Assembly (NCBI GenBank): GCA_907164885.2
Contig: OU015500.1
Coordinates: 48,350,646-48,414,645, forward strand
DNA length: 64,000 nucleotides
Direction of reading: 5' to 3'
From: Dolomedes plantarius
Lineage: Eukaryota; Arthropoda; Arachnida; Araneae; Dolomedidae
Shown: positions 50,129 through 62,583 of the stretch, one piece after another
Layout of the letters: each line of letters begins with the position of its first letter
Position numbering within the stretch: position 1 is the first letter of the stretch
The notes under the pieces: generated by a model
Told to the model about the DNA's origin: nothing
Seen by the model: the letters and a program-made list of their open reading frames with translations, nothing else
Databases searched by the model: none
Position numbers and translations under genes: made by a program

Positions 50129-52680
50129 ATGGATAGATTAGAAAATATTAAAATATGTACTACAGTATTAGCCATTACTGCAGTGATTGATTTAATAAAT
50201 AAGGAGAAAACTCGACTTAGACCGAAGAGATCTGCTTGGTCCAGAAAGTGGTTACAGAGAAGAAATAAACTGGGCTGCTATGAAAATCTCATGCGAGAAC
50301 TAGCATTAGAGGTAAGTTCTCTGTTGTCTACTTAATATGCCTTTAATTACATACCATACTATGTATTTCATTTATAAACATGCGGTTTATGGTTAGAACG
50401 TTTATAAAAAATGACAGATTTAAAATTAAAGAAGTGTTGAGGAAAATAGATGAACGTTATAACATGGTTGCAACACCAGCTCATCTGCTCTCTTACTTGC
50501 TTGATTCAAAAACAAAAAATTCAAGAACTGAATTATCTGCTGATGAAAAAAAGACAAGCATTGGAATATGCTAAAAAGAAGTTCCTTCATTATTCTCTAC
50601 TACTAGTAGATAGAGCAAGTGGTAGTTTTTATTTATTTTTAATGATTAAATTTGCAACACTATTTCAGATTAACTTGACAATTAAAAATTATCAATAAAG
50701 TCTACATTTTTAAAAAAAATTAATACAATTATACCATTGTTAATTTAAAAAATGTTATCTTCCAATATTCTTAGAATTTTTTGTAATTATTTGAAAAGTA
50801 GGTAACACTAATGTACATTAGTTAAAAGTATTATTTGAATATCATAATTATGGTATATTTATGACAGATGATACTCTTGGACAAACTTGTTGCGAATTGA
50901 CATTTTTATCCTAAAACAAGGGGGGGGGAAATAGTTAGTTTAAAAAAAAAAAACCTGTTTTTTTTTTCCTACTCTGATGCCTGTACAACACATAGAAATA
51001 CAATTAATGATTTAATTATTAATTAAGAAATTTTTATCCCTGCAATATACAGTGTAACTATATTACTTATGAGCATTTGTTTATTTATGCCTAATACATA
51101 TATATATTTAATGTTTAAACTTTTTAATTGTAGTTTGAGTTTTCTGATTCTTTTCAAGAATTTTAAATACTTAATATGTACAATTCTTTGTGCATTTTAA
51201 AGTATGTACAATTTATAACATTGTTCTAAAGTAATATGTTTTGTTAGTTTTAAGGTAAATTTTTTAATTATAAATGAAAACAATTTGTAAATCAATGTAC
51301 AATGTGCAGCAATTTCTATTTTTAAAACATTAGGACACTGAAGGTTATCGTCGATGGATTAGAATGACCACTGCTGATTTTGAATTTCTAGTTCAGAAAA
51401 TTTCACCATTGATAAAAAAAGAAAGCACTGTGATGCGTGAAGCCATACCAGCCGCTGAGAGATTGGCAGTTACATTACGATATCTTGCAACAGGTTAGAA
51501 ACTTTTTTATATATTTTCAAGAAATAAAAGATTATATTTATTCATAATTTATACTATTAAATATATATATTGGACTTTTTGATTATTAAAAAGTATATGA
51601 ATACAATTCATATCTTTTTTAAATTGACATTTAATAATGTATAACACAAACATTTATTTTATTTTATAATGACATGAACTTCTATCATATGCATTCCCTT
51701 TTATATTGGTTTTTATTTATATATACATTTTTTTCTTTTTGCATACAGGAGAAACTCAGACATCATTGGCATATCAATTCCGGATCGCTCAAAACACTAT
51801 ATCTGGAATTATACCTGTGGTGTGTGATGCATTAATCAACACCTTGATGCAAGATTATTTAATAGTCCCATCTACAGAAGCAGAATGGGAAATTATTTCT
51901 GAACAATTTAATAATATGTGGAACTTCCCTATGTGTATTGGTGCAATGGATGGAAAGCACATAAAAATCTCACCACCCCCTGGGTCTGGTTCCATTTATT
52001 ATAATTATAAAGGCGATTTTAGCCTGGTACTCCTAGCACTTGTTAATGCCAATTTAGAGTTTATCTATGTTGATATTGGAACAAATGGTAGAATAAGTGA
52101 TGGGGGTGTATGGGCTAAAAGTAAATTAAAAGCATCCATAGAATCTGGGAAACTTAATATCCCAAAGTGTGGTACTCTACCGAACAGTACATTAACTGTA
52201 CCGTATGTTATTGTGGCTGATGATGCATTTCCTCTCTGTGAGAATATTATGAAACCATATCCTGGGAGAAATCTCACAGAGGAGAAAAGGATCTTCAATT
52301 ACAGAGTCTCTAGAGCTCGAAGAGTCTCTGAAAATGCATTTGGTTTACTGGCTGCTCGATTTCAGATTTTTAAGAGCCCAGTAAATGCCAGACCCGATCG
52401 GGTAAAAAAAATTGTACTTGCCACTTGCATTCTGCACAATTTTTTGAAAAAAAGAGCAGAAAGCATCTACATTACAAGTGGCAGTATAGATACTGAAGAT
52501 CACAAAAATCTATGCATAAGAAAAGGCAATTTCAGAGATAGAAATAGCAGCCTCCATAACTTTCGGAGAGTACCACAAAATTCATCCCAATGTTCCAAAC
52601 AGGTGCGTGAAATATTTTGTACATATTTTAATTCTGTTGGTGCTGTTCCATGGCAAAGTGATATGTGTAAATATCATTAA
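50129..52680 (+). CDS. PIF/Harbinger transposase (HARBI1-like), three exons
   Basis: Exons: 50129-50311, 51334-51493 and 51749-52680, joined by introns 50312-51333 (GTAAGT...TAG) and 51494-51748 (GTTAGA...CAG). The frame is unbroken: 183+160+932 bases give 424 residues. The first exons encode the N-terminal region and a helix-turn-helix running into exon 3 (about residues 95-145). The DDE_Tnp_4-type nuclease domain has Asp near 182 (GAMDGKH), Asp near 272 (IVADDAF) and Glu near 309 (RVSENAFG), then the CILHNF motif. It ends with the usual 'SVGAVPWQ'-like tail. The enzyme cuts the element out and reinserts it at TWA-type sites. In this superfamily it needs the partner protein encoded on the opposite strand for DNA binding or nuclear entry. 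Confidence 0.92.
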
Positions 52681-52724
52681 GCATGTACTCTGAAATAAAT
52701 AAATGAAATATTTTAAATTTTATT

Positions 52725-55700
52725 TTATTCCTCATCACTTTTTTCATTGTATTTAATTTCGTATAAAATTTGTTGAATTTTCAGTCTTGCTTTTTCTCTT
52801 TTTTTTCTGGACATAGATCTCATATAATCTGCTATATATTGTCCATATCCGTCTTCACCATCAATCTCCTTCTTCATATTCAATTTCTTGAGGACATTAG
52901 AGGCTTCCTCAAATATGTCCTCGGATGTTTTCCTATGTGTTTCAGACCTTTTTCTTTTTGGAGTGCTGTCTTCCGAGTGTACTGGATCTCTATAAAATGG
53001 TGTACCAAATTCCTCTTGAGATGCAGCACCAAATTCGTCTTGAGATGCAGGTTGAGATGCAGCCTGAAAAGAAAAGAAGTCATTTTTTCAAGAGAAATGA
53101 TTTTTCAACTTAGGACAGGGTTTAATATTTAACAAAAATTAATTAAATACCAAAAGATATTTAAATATCATGAATATATAAAAATGTATTAAACATAATA
53201 AAAAGTTATACTATAAAAAGCAAAATATTAAAAACCGAAGCATTGAGATGGAATCTGTGATATGAACACCCAAGAGCAAAATAGTGCACACAAAACAATT
53301 GTCTCATGAAACAAATAGCAGTATTATTTATTGCAAGTCATATATATGTATGTATATAGAGTTTCCCCCAGACAGTTTCAGGAGGGCAAGGCACCCCGCC
53401 TGCCTTTTGATATAGTGCCTCATAAGTATAATATACTGCCTCATAAGTATTATAAGCGCCTTTAAGAATAAAAAATTTCCTTAAAAATCTAAAAAGTCCC
53501 CTTTTCCAAAAGCAGCACCCTGTCCTTTTTCTAAGCATGGGGGAAACTATATATATATATATATATATATAGTTGGGATACATCACTGATTGCAAGATGT
53601 GGTACAGAAGAAAAAAAAAAGTATATGCATCAGAAAAATTAAAATGTAAAATATCAGAAAATTGTATGATCATTACACACACACACACACACACACATTA
53701 TATATATATAAATATATCTGCCAACATTGCCAAAAGCTTTTCAGGAGCAAATACAAAAGATTTCAGGAGTTTTGAGGAGCATTTCAGGAGCACACCACCA
53801 AGTTGATAATTTAAAAATGTTTTTATACACATACATATATGTGAGTGCGTGCAAACTTGTAATTAAAAAACAATGAATTTTAGGAAAAAAATTATAAATT
53901 ATTTTTCTGCAAAACTAGTTTTCTTAGCAATTTCCAGATTACACAATAAGACTAACTGCATTGGAATGTTCAGTGTCATATAAAGTTTTAAGAGTAAATT
54001 TGAGCAAAATGAAAATGTAAAGTCTTACTTCCTAGCCTACAACATACATTCATAAGTTTATAAGCACAAGGGAGTTAGAATTACAGATTCTTAATTAATC
54101 AAAGCAAGTTGAGATACCACAGTAATATATGATTTCAATTACCTTTTGGTAGGTTTGCTACTATAGACTTTAAAAAAATGAAACAAAACTTTGTTGGCAC
54201 AATAATTTTATTTTATTTTCACTAATATTATAAAAAATATGTAAATAAATAGAATTTCTACTAAAAAATTTAGTAACCATGTGCACACAGCTAATTATTG
54301 TTTCTTTAATGCTTGATAACTTGCTTTTTTTAGCTCTGATTAAATTAATCTAATTCTGATTAATAGCTCTGGGATAGAGACACTTTATAATTTTTCCACA
54401 AAAGAAATATATATTTGATGATAAACAACCAATGATAAATTTAACTTTTAATCCACAATACATTTTAATGTACAAACAGTTAACAGCAATTGTATATACA
54501 AATAACTTTGTGAAAATATATCAGGTAACACCCATGAAAATGAATATTGTGCATTTTTCTTAAAAGTTTATTAAATTCTTTTTTTTTTTTTTGATGTGAT
54601 ATAGTCCAAGAACAAATTTACTAATGAAAGTATCAGTTTTAAAATGACACACAAATTAAAACATGAAAATTAATAAGTTTTCTAACAGTTAATTAAAAGA
54701 TTCAAAGAAATCTTACCTCAAATGGAGTTACTTCACACTCCACAGGCATGTCCAAATTCGACGAACTTTCTTGTGGCTCATGAACATCATTTAAAAATGC
54801 CAATTTAGAAAAGTGTGTCCACTTGGGCTGCATTTCAAAGGCCCCTGAGCCACTTTTTAGAGACCTCAGCAGCTTTTTCTTTTTGAAGTAATAGGCCTTC
54901 AAATTTATGAATTTGCGCTTGAGCAATTCTGAATGGATTAAGGAATGAAAAAGTAGATAAGTTCACATTTATGTTAAAGTATTTAAATAAAAATAATAAG
55001 AAATAAAATATAAATTTATAATATAAATTCTTTTTATTTAAAAAATAAAATTGTCTTGACACTTCAGATTGAATCATATATATTTTGTGTTTTGAATGAG
55101 AACAAAAAGCAAATTATTTATTTTTTTTAGAAAATTGTTTCTGTTTTGAAGTGGTTAATCTTCATTATTTATAAATTATAATTCTGTTCTCAAATGAAAA
55201 AAGTTTTAAAATAGGATATTAATACAATTACAAATATAAAATGGAGGTTTTTATGTTAAGCGAATTAAATTTATGCCATGCATGGAAATATTAATATCTT
55301 AAACAATAGGTTGACTATTGAAAATATCAAAATAGCGGATATTTTTTATATTTTCGAAAATATCATATTTACGAACTCTGATATAGTCTAATGATTTGTT
55401 TACATTTCAGTATTTGGCGACCATATTGGCGACAAACTGACTCGTTGCACAAAACACGAATTTTAGAAAATGATATTCAAATAATATTGCTGCGAATATG
55501 GACTACAAAGATTAGTGTATGTAATTATGAAGCATTAGCCGTTTACAAAATAAATTCGCACATATCAAATCAAATTAACAACAATGAAAGTAGCACTTAC
55601 CGGTGGTAAAAAGACTTGAATGACTGGGCCATTTTGATGTCATCAAAACGCTAATTTCTTCGTATCCTAGGTGTTTGAGATTCTTTTTGGTGTAATTTGG

Positions 55701-55787
55701 GTCTCCTATATCCCACAAAAATTTTTTTTTGAATACTTCGTCAATAAAATTTTCTTCTATCTCCGCAGACCACTGTGCAGCCGCCAT
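52725..55787 (-). CDS. MADF-BESS protein of the Harbinger element, three exons
   Basis: Exons on the minus strand: 55601-55787, 54717-54928 and 52725-53063, with GT-AG introns 54929-55600 and 53064-54716. The exon lengths (187, 212, 339) keep frame and give 245 residues. ATG at 55785-55787 opens MAAAQWS. Residues about 14-115 form a MADF (Myb/SANT-like) DNA-binding domain: FIDEVFKKKFLWDIGDPNYT..., then the RKFINLKAYY and WTHFSKLAFL helices. An AASQ-repeat linker and a basic TPKRKR patch (possible nuclear signal) follow. The end (about 205-245) resembles a BESS protein-interaction motif (YGQYIADYMRSM...). Harbinger partner proteins bind subterminal DNA and recruit the transposase. Stop codons of the two genes are 44 bp apart. 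Confidence 0.88.
53360..53548. mobile_element. MITE inside the long intron of the MADF gene
   Basis: A 189-bp unit bounded by an 11-bp perfect inverted repeat, AGTTTCCCCCA (53360-53370) and TGGGGGAAACT (53538-53548), and flanked by TATA-like sequence and a (TA)n tract. It contains GTGCCTCATAAGTATA / CTGCCTCATAAGTATT repeats. Its family is unknown. It enlarges the intron without touching coding or splice sites. Confidence 0.6.
53549..53712. repeat. (TA)n and (CA)n tracts in the intron
   Basis: Short TA tract (53549-53570) and CA tract (about 53675-53697) with TA tail. AGGAG-rich imperfect repeats follow to about 53790. Confidence 0.9.
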
Positions 55788-55950
55788 CTTGAATATCAGT
55801 CGTTGTGACGTATGAGAAAGGGTGAACTTCTTCGGCCGCTGATTGGTCGATTTCACGATTGTAAACGCGTACGCGTTGCTTTTTCCGTACATGTTGGAAA
55901 ATGAATCGGATTCATCAGGTGCCTCTATCACACGGGGAATTTGTGCGTTC

Positions 55951-56024
55951 TTCATCGCGAAAGGGAATCGTATCTTGAATCCGTTGCATTTTAAACGGGT
56001 ACGCGTTGACGTGTGATAAGGCCT
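55951..56024 (-). repeat. Right terminal inverted repeat of the Harbinger element
   Basis: Exact complement of 49890-49963; followed by TAA. Confidence 0.95.
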
Positions 56025-56039
56025 TAACAGTAATTTTTA

Positions 56040-56825
56040 TGAGACTAAAAGAAAATTAAAAGCATTCTTCTATTTGGAGGCGGCTGCAAATCGTATGGGA
56101 TTGATAGTAAATGATTCTAAAACCAAATTATATGCCTGTACAAGAAACACCATCTGGTGATGCATCCAATCATTTGAAAATTGTCCCTCATGAATTTGAA
56201 ACTGCTCCTGGTTTCCATTACCTTGGATCTTTTGTTAATGAAAAAACTATATCATTTCTGAAGTTCAAACTCGTATCTCACTGGACAACAAAACCTTCTT
56301 TGGACTTCTCTCTTTATTGAAGTCTCAGTTTCTCTCCAGAAAAACAAAGCTTCTTGTCTATAAAACTATAATTAGGCCGGTCCTAATGTATGATTCGGAA
56401 ACTTGGTCTCTAACAGAAAAAAATGGCGAATACAGAATTGCAATCTACGAGAGAAGGGTTCTCAGAAGCATCTTTGGTGGTGTCATAGGTGGTGACCTAT
56501 GGCGGAGACGTATTAATTCAGAAATCTATAGTATTTTTAAAGAGCCCGATATTATTAAAATTTTTAAAATTAAAAAGAATGAACTGGGCCTCTCATATTT
56601 CTAGAATGGGTGAAAAAAAAAATCCAGTAAAGGGGATTTTTCTTGCAAGGCCCTAGTCGGAAAATAGGAAGGCCAAAACTAAGATAGCTCGACTCTGTAG
56701 AATCAGTTTTTAGAGTGATTGGAGTGAGGAACTGGCAGACCAAGCCTAGAAATAGGCTGTCCTCGAGGAATCTTCAACTGAAGGCCCTGGCGCACCCTGG
56801 GCTGCCGTGCCAAATTTGATGATGA
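56040..56825 (+). pseudogene. RTE-like LINE reverse transcriptase C-terminal fragment
   Basis: Plus-strand frames read the RT thumb region: 'VNDSKTKL' early, then in the open piece 56317-56604 'KTKLLVYKTIIRPVLMYDSE' followed by TWSLT. 'YERRVLRSIFGGV' follows, and after stops 'NWQTKPRN' and 'LKALAHPGLPC'. This order and the short region after RT are typical of RTE-clade LINEs. The copy ends in TTTGATGATGAAAATAAAA, a simple-repeat-like tail as RTE elements have. Several stops are present. It begins 15 bp after the Harbinger target site. Confidence 0.75.
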
Positions 56826-58164
56826 AAATAAAATTAAACAGATTTTTTTCACAGTCTTTAAAAATTATATATGCATTTAAGGTCGTTTAAGCAACTTACA
56901 AACTGCTAAAAAAATTCTTCCACTTAGATGATCCTAATTTTAAAAAACAGTGTATTTTATACTTAAATGAGAAAAAAAATCACTGACAGTCTTTATTATT
57001 TCACAGTCCAGCAATTGCATCATCACCATTTACATTTGTGTTGAAATAAATCTCTTGGCCAAAACTGTTGCGCTTTCTAATCAGTCGAAGTTAAACCGTG
57101 GATCATCTAATCCGCGCGACCCAAGATTAAAGTGATGTCAATTATAATCAATGGATTTCCTGCCTCGTGTGGGCCCCGGTTTACGGAATACGGCACTTAA
57201 GACTGAAAATGTAGATCCAAATTACAAACAATACAAACGACAACTACGCTCTAAATTACAAACGACAAGAAGAGGAGAAAGCAGTCGGAACTTAAGAATG
57301 GAAATTAGGGTGACCTTAGTCAAACTGGGATTCATATAAAGCCAGGTTTAATGATAAATACTCATACTTGCACTTATATATTTAATTTACATTTTTATAT
57401 ATCCTCTTAGAGTACGTTTCCAGCTTTCAAAATTTCTCTGGAGATTCTTTTATTCGGAATATTGAAATTTTGTTTTATTTTACATCATTCTCGTGTTCGA
57501 TTATATACTTGAAATAAAGGAGAAGAAACGATGGAAAATCAATGAGTAAGAACCCCTCTTATTCCATTTCAGTAAGAGAGAATTCTTGTACCCCATAACA
57601 CAAAAACTTCCAGAATCATTCTCCTGTTTTAGCACTCGCGGATAATATCTATCAGACATAAAAAATTCACATGATGTTGTCACGTACAAAAGTATCATCA
57701 TAAATATATGATCGATCATCAAGAGGAAACATAGCACTAACATGCTTTTTTTTTTTACTTTACTTTACTTTACTTTACTTTAAGGTAAAATTGTTTTGCT
57801 GCATTGGCGTTTTTTCGAAAAACGAGTTCATCAGGTATTTTAACACATTTGTTTTTCAACGTTTTTATGTTTAAAATCATGTTACTGATTACAGTTTGAG
57901 AAATTGAGCTGAAAAATTATATTTATAGAAATATATACTGTGTTTGCACGTAATAATTTAACATAACTTCCTATTAAAAATTACATACTATCATGTTTTG
58001 TGTACATAGAGATGGATAAATATCTTTTTCTACATGCATTTATGTTATACTATCAGAAATAACTTTTTAATGAATGTAAAATCATTGAATTTTACAACAT
58101 TTACGACATTAATCAGTTTACGACATTTACTCATCATATAAAGAATATTTTAAATGTGGAACTG
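56826..58164. other. Spacer; pentanucleotide microsatellite at 57757-57782
   Basis: No gene recognised. (ACTTT)n lies at 57757-57782. ORFs 57151-57339 (+) and 57501-57743 (-) lack domains. Confidence 0.45.
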
Positions 58165-58245
58165 TGGCAGCCTTGTAGTACAGCGTGCTGGCTTTCTGTG
58201 CTGAGGGTGCTCGGATCGAATCCCGGCGTCGCGCCACTAAAAATG
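58165..58245 (+). repeat. tRNA-derived SINE head
   Basis: TAGTACAGCGTGCTGG (A-box, about 58175-58190) and GGATCGAATCC (B-box, 58213-58223) give a good Pol III split promoter. GGC...GCC ends could partly pair, but no CCA-type acceptor or intact anticodon arm was confirmed. SINE is preferred. Confidence 0.65.
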
Positions 58246-58402
58246 ACTCCGTTTGTGTCGTCCCTACATAGGGGGTAATGTTGGTCCGCCTGTATGGTGC
58301 CTTCATAGTAAAATGGCTAGCAAAACTGCGTTGTATTATAGGTGAATGTCTTCACAAGTGCCTCCGCATTGGTTGAAAGAAAAAAATTAAATGTTGTTTA
58401 TA

Positions 58403-59200
58403 CACTGGTGTTCAAAACTTGACGAAATGGAGAAATTAGCATAACAGCAAAAATATCGGGAACGACTGAACAAAAGACCAATCAGGATATTACCTAAAGG
58501 CATGTGCTGCGTACGTGCACGCGCGCACATACGCAATATAACTGACGTACTGTGTGTCTGTCGTATGAACAGGAAGAGATAATTCAGTCTACGCATAGCA
58601 ACGGAGTGGTAGATAGTGAACGGTTCATATCGTTGTGAAAGACACTGAATTGGTTTTGCAGTGTAACAAGGGCTACCGAAAGACCCGTAGACAACATCTG
58701 CATGAATTTACCTCAGGCAGCACAATTTGGAAGCTCGAAATGTGACCAGTACAGCCGCAGAGCTCGGGATCACACATAACAGCGTTTCACGAGCTTGGAA
58801 GGCCTTCAGAACTGCAAGTACAGCTGTTCGACAGTTAAGTCGAACAAAGCGACGTAGTTCATGGAAAATTATGTCGCTTGAGAACCGTTATATTGTCTCA
58901 GATTACCAAGAGAGACCTACGTCACACAGTGCGTGAAATTGCAAATCGCATGCATAGGAGTACGGGGTACATGATATCGCGTTTTTCTCTTTCAAGAGGG
59001 CTTCACAGAGGTGGTCTGTTTGCTCAACGACCAGTATGCTGTTTTTCATTGTCTCCTGCTCATCTGAGACACCGTTTCCTGTGGTAAAGGGAACACGAAA
59101 ACTGGACAGCTGAGCATTGGGGTAGTGGGCTATTTATTGATGAGAGTAGATTTCGCCGTCAGAAGTAATCACCTACTGAGTTTTCCTGCATTCCACCTTT
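58403..59200 (+). pseudogene. Tc1-like transposon relic with decayed transposase
   Basis: The left terminus CACTGGTGTTCAAAACTTGA follows a TA (58401-58402). Broken plus frames read an N-terminal region (58727-58936), then 'REIANRMHRSTGYMISRFS' with 'LHRGGLFAQRPV' and 'LSPAHLRHRFLW' (58878-59087). 'LFIDESRFRR' (first catalytic Asp, about 59135-59160) is last. Nothing of the second half is recognisable after about 59200, and the right terminus was not found. Confidence 0.65.
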
Positions 59201-60944
59201 GACAGGGATTAGTCTGTGCAATGACATATTTACAATGACATCTGTACATTGACAGGGATGAATTTGTACAGTGTTCACCGGTGCTATGAACCAACTGTTT
59301 ATTAAAATCCCCCTACATCCTTTAGATTTCGTTGTTAGTCAATGTTATCAAGTTTCATCATATTCATACTTTCCGAGGTTCTTATGGTGAGATTTATACA
59401 AATCTTGACAGTTGTTGTGCAATGTTACATGGGAAAACCCTTCCCGAATTTTTGCACACCTATGTATTTATAAAAAATATCCAAAATATGTGTTTTCTTT
59501 CAGGAAATTTAAAATCCAACGTTTTATCAGACAAATTCAAATAAGGTTTCAATAAGCAGCGTGATATTTTATCTTTCACTCAAAAGAGTATGCGGAAAGA
59601 CCTGACTGAAAAGTTAATTTGATGAAAAACTGATCACAAATAAAACAAGTGACTGGATACAAAGCCTAGTTGCACGAATCAAAGGGAAATGATTAAATCT
59701 ACTTGGACTTTCAAATCTCCGTCCAAAAATATCACTGCTGATAGTGCAGGAACAGGAAGTAACTGCGGAATTAATCATTACTATGCTTCTATAATCCTGC
59801 ATTGTCTTCATCTAACAACAGGGTCCATGACTCCATTCTCATACTTCACAACTATGTTTACTTTCAGATCCGTGTAACCGAAACTAGGATACATCGTGCA
59901 ATACCACTTTTATCTACAACAAAAAGTTTTCAACTCTCGTAAACTGGAGGTCACGTAGTCTCTCCTTTACTTAAAACATAGAAATTCATTCGTTAAGATC
60001 ATTAGTTATAAATTAGCTCTGATACGGTTCAACGATTTGGAAGTTATGACCTTATACTCAGAAATGTACGAGTATAAGCACAAATGTCACCTTATAAGCA
60101 CAAATGTACGAGTATTTTCACAGCGTTCGTTAATTTAACATCGCTTTTGCGCCATTCTGTTTCTCAAATGGAAGTAGTTCAGAACTCTCTAATTAGAGAG
60201 AACTTACGTTCTCCCATATAAATGGCCTCATAATTTTTACAACGTTGTCCATGCTCACGTTGATTTGTTATCCATTAGTGGTTCTTAAAAGATATTTTTA
60301 ATGACGGTGAAAGTTCTGAAATTAGTAATCATTTTAGATGAATAAATTCGATTTAAAAAGTAGGAACCTATTATTAAAATGTATGGTGTTCAAAATAGAT
60401 ATTTTCTAAGTTTAAAGGCAACTTAAACTTTATTAAAACATCTTTGAACACCTACGAAGGGGTTAAACCTAATAAATAGGTAATGCTTCGTGAATAGGGG
60501 TATTTTGCTTAGAGAAACATTAATAAGTTTTTTATTGCGCATAGTTGTAACCCCTGGAGACACACAAAAATGCTGGAGTCTAAAATTGTTTTAGCTAAAC
60601 CCTTCGATAAACAAAATAGCAGCTAACAGTTTAAAGAGATGATGTGTATTGCCTTTTTCAATTTCGTTAATCTTTAAATGCACAGATGAGGGTTCAAGAG
60701 TATCAGCCTGAACAGTTGTTTGCCTTTCCAGAGTATTATTTCTGTACTTATATCTAGTTATATTGAGTTATGGATTTGTAGCTACATTCATCAATAGTTT
60801 AAAAAATTCTTTATCAAAGATTTTAAAAATTTAGTGTAAAATACAGGTTGATTTTTACGTATTTCATATAATATGCAAGGTCATTAAAACGCGTTTTATG
60901 CCACATTGTCTTCCATTTATTGTACATTTTTATCATCCCTGAGC
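59201..60944. other. Spacer without recognisable features
   Basis: No gene recognised. GCACAAATGTACGAGTAT-like words are duplicated at 60063-60115. Confidence 0.4.
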
Positions 60945-61018
60945 AAGGAATTCAAACCTGGGACCTCTCATTTGTCGGATAGGCATACTTGACTTTTACA
61001 CCATCAAATGGCTCCATT
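60945..61018 (-). repeat. tRNA-derived SINE or tRNA relic
   Basis: The minus strand shows GGAGCCATTTGATGGTGTAA (A-box-like) and CCCAGGTTTGAATTCC (B-box-like) about 45 bp apart. Confidence 0.45.
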
Positions 61019-61779
61019 ATGCACTCCTCAGAAATGAATCTTACAACGTTTTATGCTAGCTAACGATGCTGCAAAACTCGCCTACTACGCGCCTTACAAA
61101 TACAGTAATACTAGAATCAAACTTTTTCTTTTAACTTGTTTTCAATAAGGTAAGAAGTTTTTTTCCTTAAAAGGCAATATTTTCACCATGTGTCTTTAAA
61201 TTTTTCAGCTTTGTAACCTCAATAAAACTTTTTCTTAACGTCCCCTTTTTCTCTTGATCCGACGTTTTAGTATGCAGATTATGCAAAGCTCTAGACGCGG
61301 GAAAAAAATTTACTAAGTAATTTCCCACTACATTTTTTCTGCATAAAAATAATCTTTTCGGAGCGAATAACCTTTACCATATTAAAGAATGAAAAAGCTT
61401 TAATACGCGAGCATAAAATCTGAGAAAAAGTTTTTACTGCCTCTGAAACACAGCTGCAAAAATGCATATGCGACACATAGTATATGACCATTCGGAAAAA
61501 GTATCATGAAGAACGGAGAGCTTTCGGGATAAAACTGAACGGCAAATGTTCGAATTTTTTAAGCGTATCTGAACGAGTCTTGTATTTTCTAAGTGTTTAT
61601 TTTTTAGAAGGTTTTTAAAACTGTTCTGTGAGTTTTATCACATGTTGTGCTTATGATTAGAAAGTAAAACAAAATTTGAATAAATTACAATTCAGTCCTC
61701 CGTTAATCGATTTTATTTAAAATTTTAAAAAAGGGTCAATTTTAACCTTTTCTTTACGGGGGTGGGATAGCATGTAGCA
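61019..61779. other. Spacer without recognisable features
   Basis: Nothing recognised. Confidence 0.4.
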
Positions 61780-61877
61780 GAAGGATATGGGACCAAGAGT
61801 GAATATATATGTATATATATATATATATATGTGTGTGTATATATATGTATAATACACACACACACACATATATATAT

Positions 61878-62394
61878 ATGTCGGACTTAAGCGGGAACGA
61901 AATAATTATTCTAAATTTAAAGGGGGCTTAGTAATTAATTTATTGTCGTGGCGTAATTCGCCACTATTCTCATATCTTGGTTCGAAATACATCGAGAGAA
62001 ATCGGGGAAATTACCTTTGGATTGATTGACATCTGTGGCCACGCCTATGGTTCAACGCCGGTGTATGCGTCACAGAGATCATGTGGGCATGCGCGGTGGC
62101 TTTGGATGGCAGAAAAACAATAGCGTTTAATCAGACGGCGGGAAACTCTTGATTAAGATAGTCACGCGTCTCGCGGGAGCTTGATGACTGTTGGATTTAA
62201 TTTATCAGATTGAATCAGGTAGCTTAAGATTTTGGAAATAAACGATGTTAGATATATTAATTGTAGTTCTTTACCACCGGCCTTTTAATTCATTGACTGC
62301 CATAACTTGAATAATTAAGTAAAGATAGATTAAGAAGGAGTAAGTTTGGATGTAAGACGATGTACTGGGAAGGGTGTAGGTAGCGAGCTCGTCA
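61878..62394. other. Unidentified insert between two TA tracts
   Basis: About 515 bp starting GTCGGACTTAAGCGGGAACG, GC-richer than its surroundings, without open frame or clear inverted ends. TGGTTCGAAATAC at about 61978 is weakly B-box-like. It may be a solo LTR or a non-autonomous element; not resolved. Confidence 0.35.
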
Positions 62395-62437
62395 TATATA
62401 TATATGTGTGTATATATATACATATATATATACATAG

Positions 62438-62468
<31 letters not shown>

Positions 62469-62503
62469 CGTATACATACATACATACATACATATATGCA
62501 TGC

Positions 62504-62581
<78 letters not shown>
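62395..62581. repeat. (TA)n and TACA microsatellite
   Basis: TA tract with TACATACA and TGCATGCATG interruptions. Confidence 0.96.

Positions 62582-62583
<2 letters not shown>

Larger units (their letters stand above)
49890..56024. mobile_element. Full-length PIF/Harbinger DNA transposon with both genes intact
   Basis: Perfect 74-bp terminal inverted repeats (49890-49963 and 55951-56024, starting AGGCCTTATCACACGTCAAC) are flanked by TAA (49887-49889 and 56025-56027), the 3-bp target duplication of this superfamily. Inside are two convergent genes: a DDE transposase on the plus strand (50129-52680) and a MADF-BESS protein on the minus strand (52725-55787), with 44 bp between their stop codons. 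Identical ends and two unbroken spliced frames indicate recent mobility. The subterminal regions carry several ACGCGT/TGCGTA-type motifs that could bind the proteins. Confidence 0.95.

Noticed and set aside
58165..58245. Functional tRNA gene
   Set aside because: A- and B-boxes are good, but acceptor and anticodon stems could not be completed by eye; SINE is the safer call. The same reasoning applies to 28456, 33465, 37990, 42540 and 60945.
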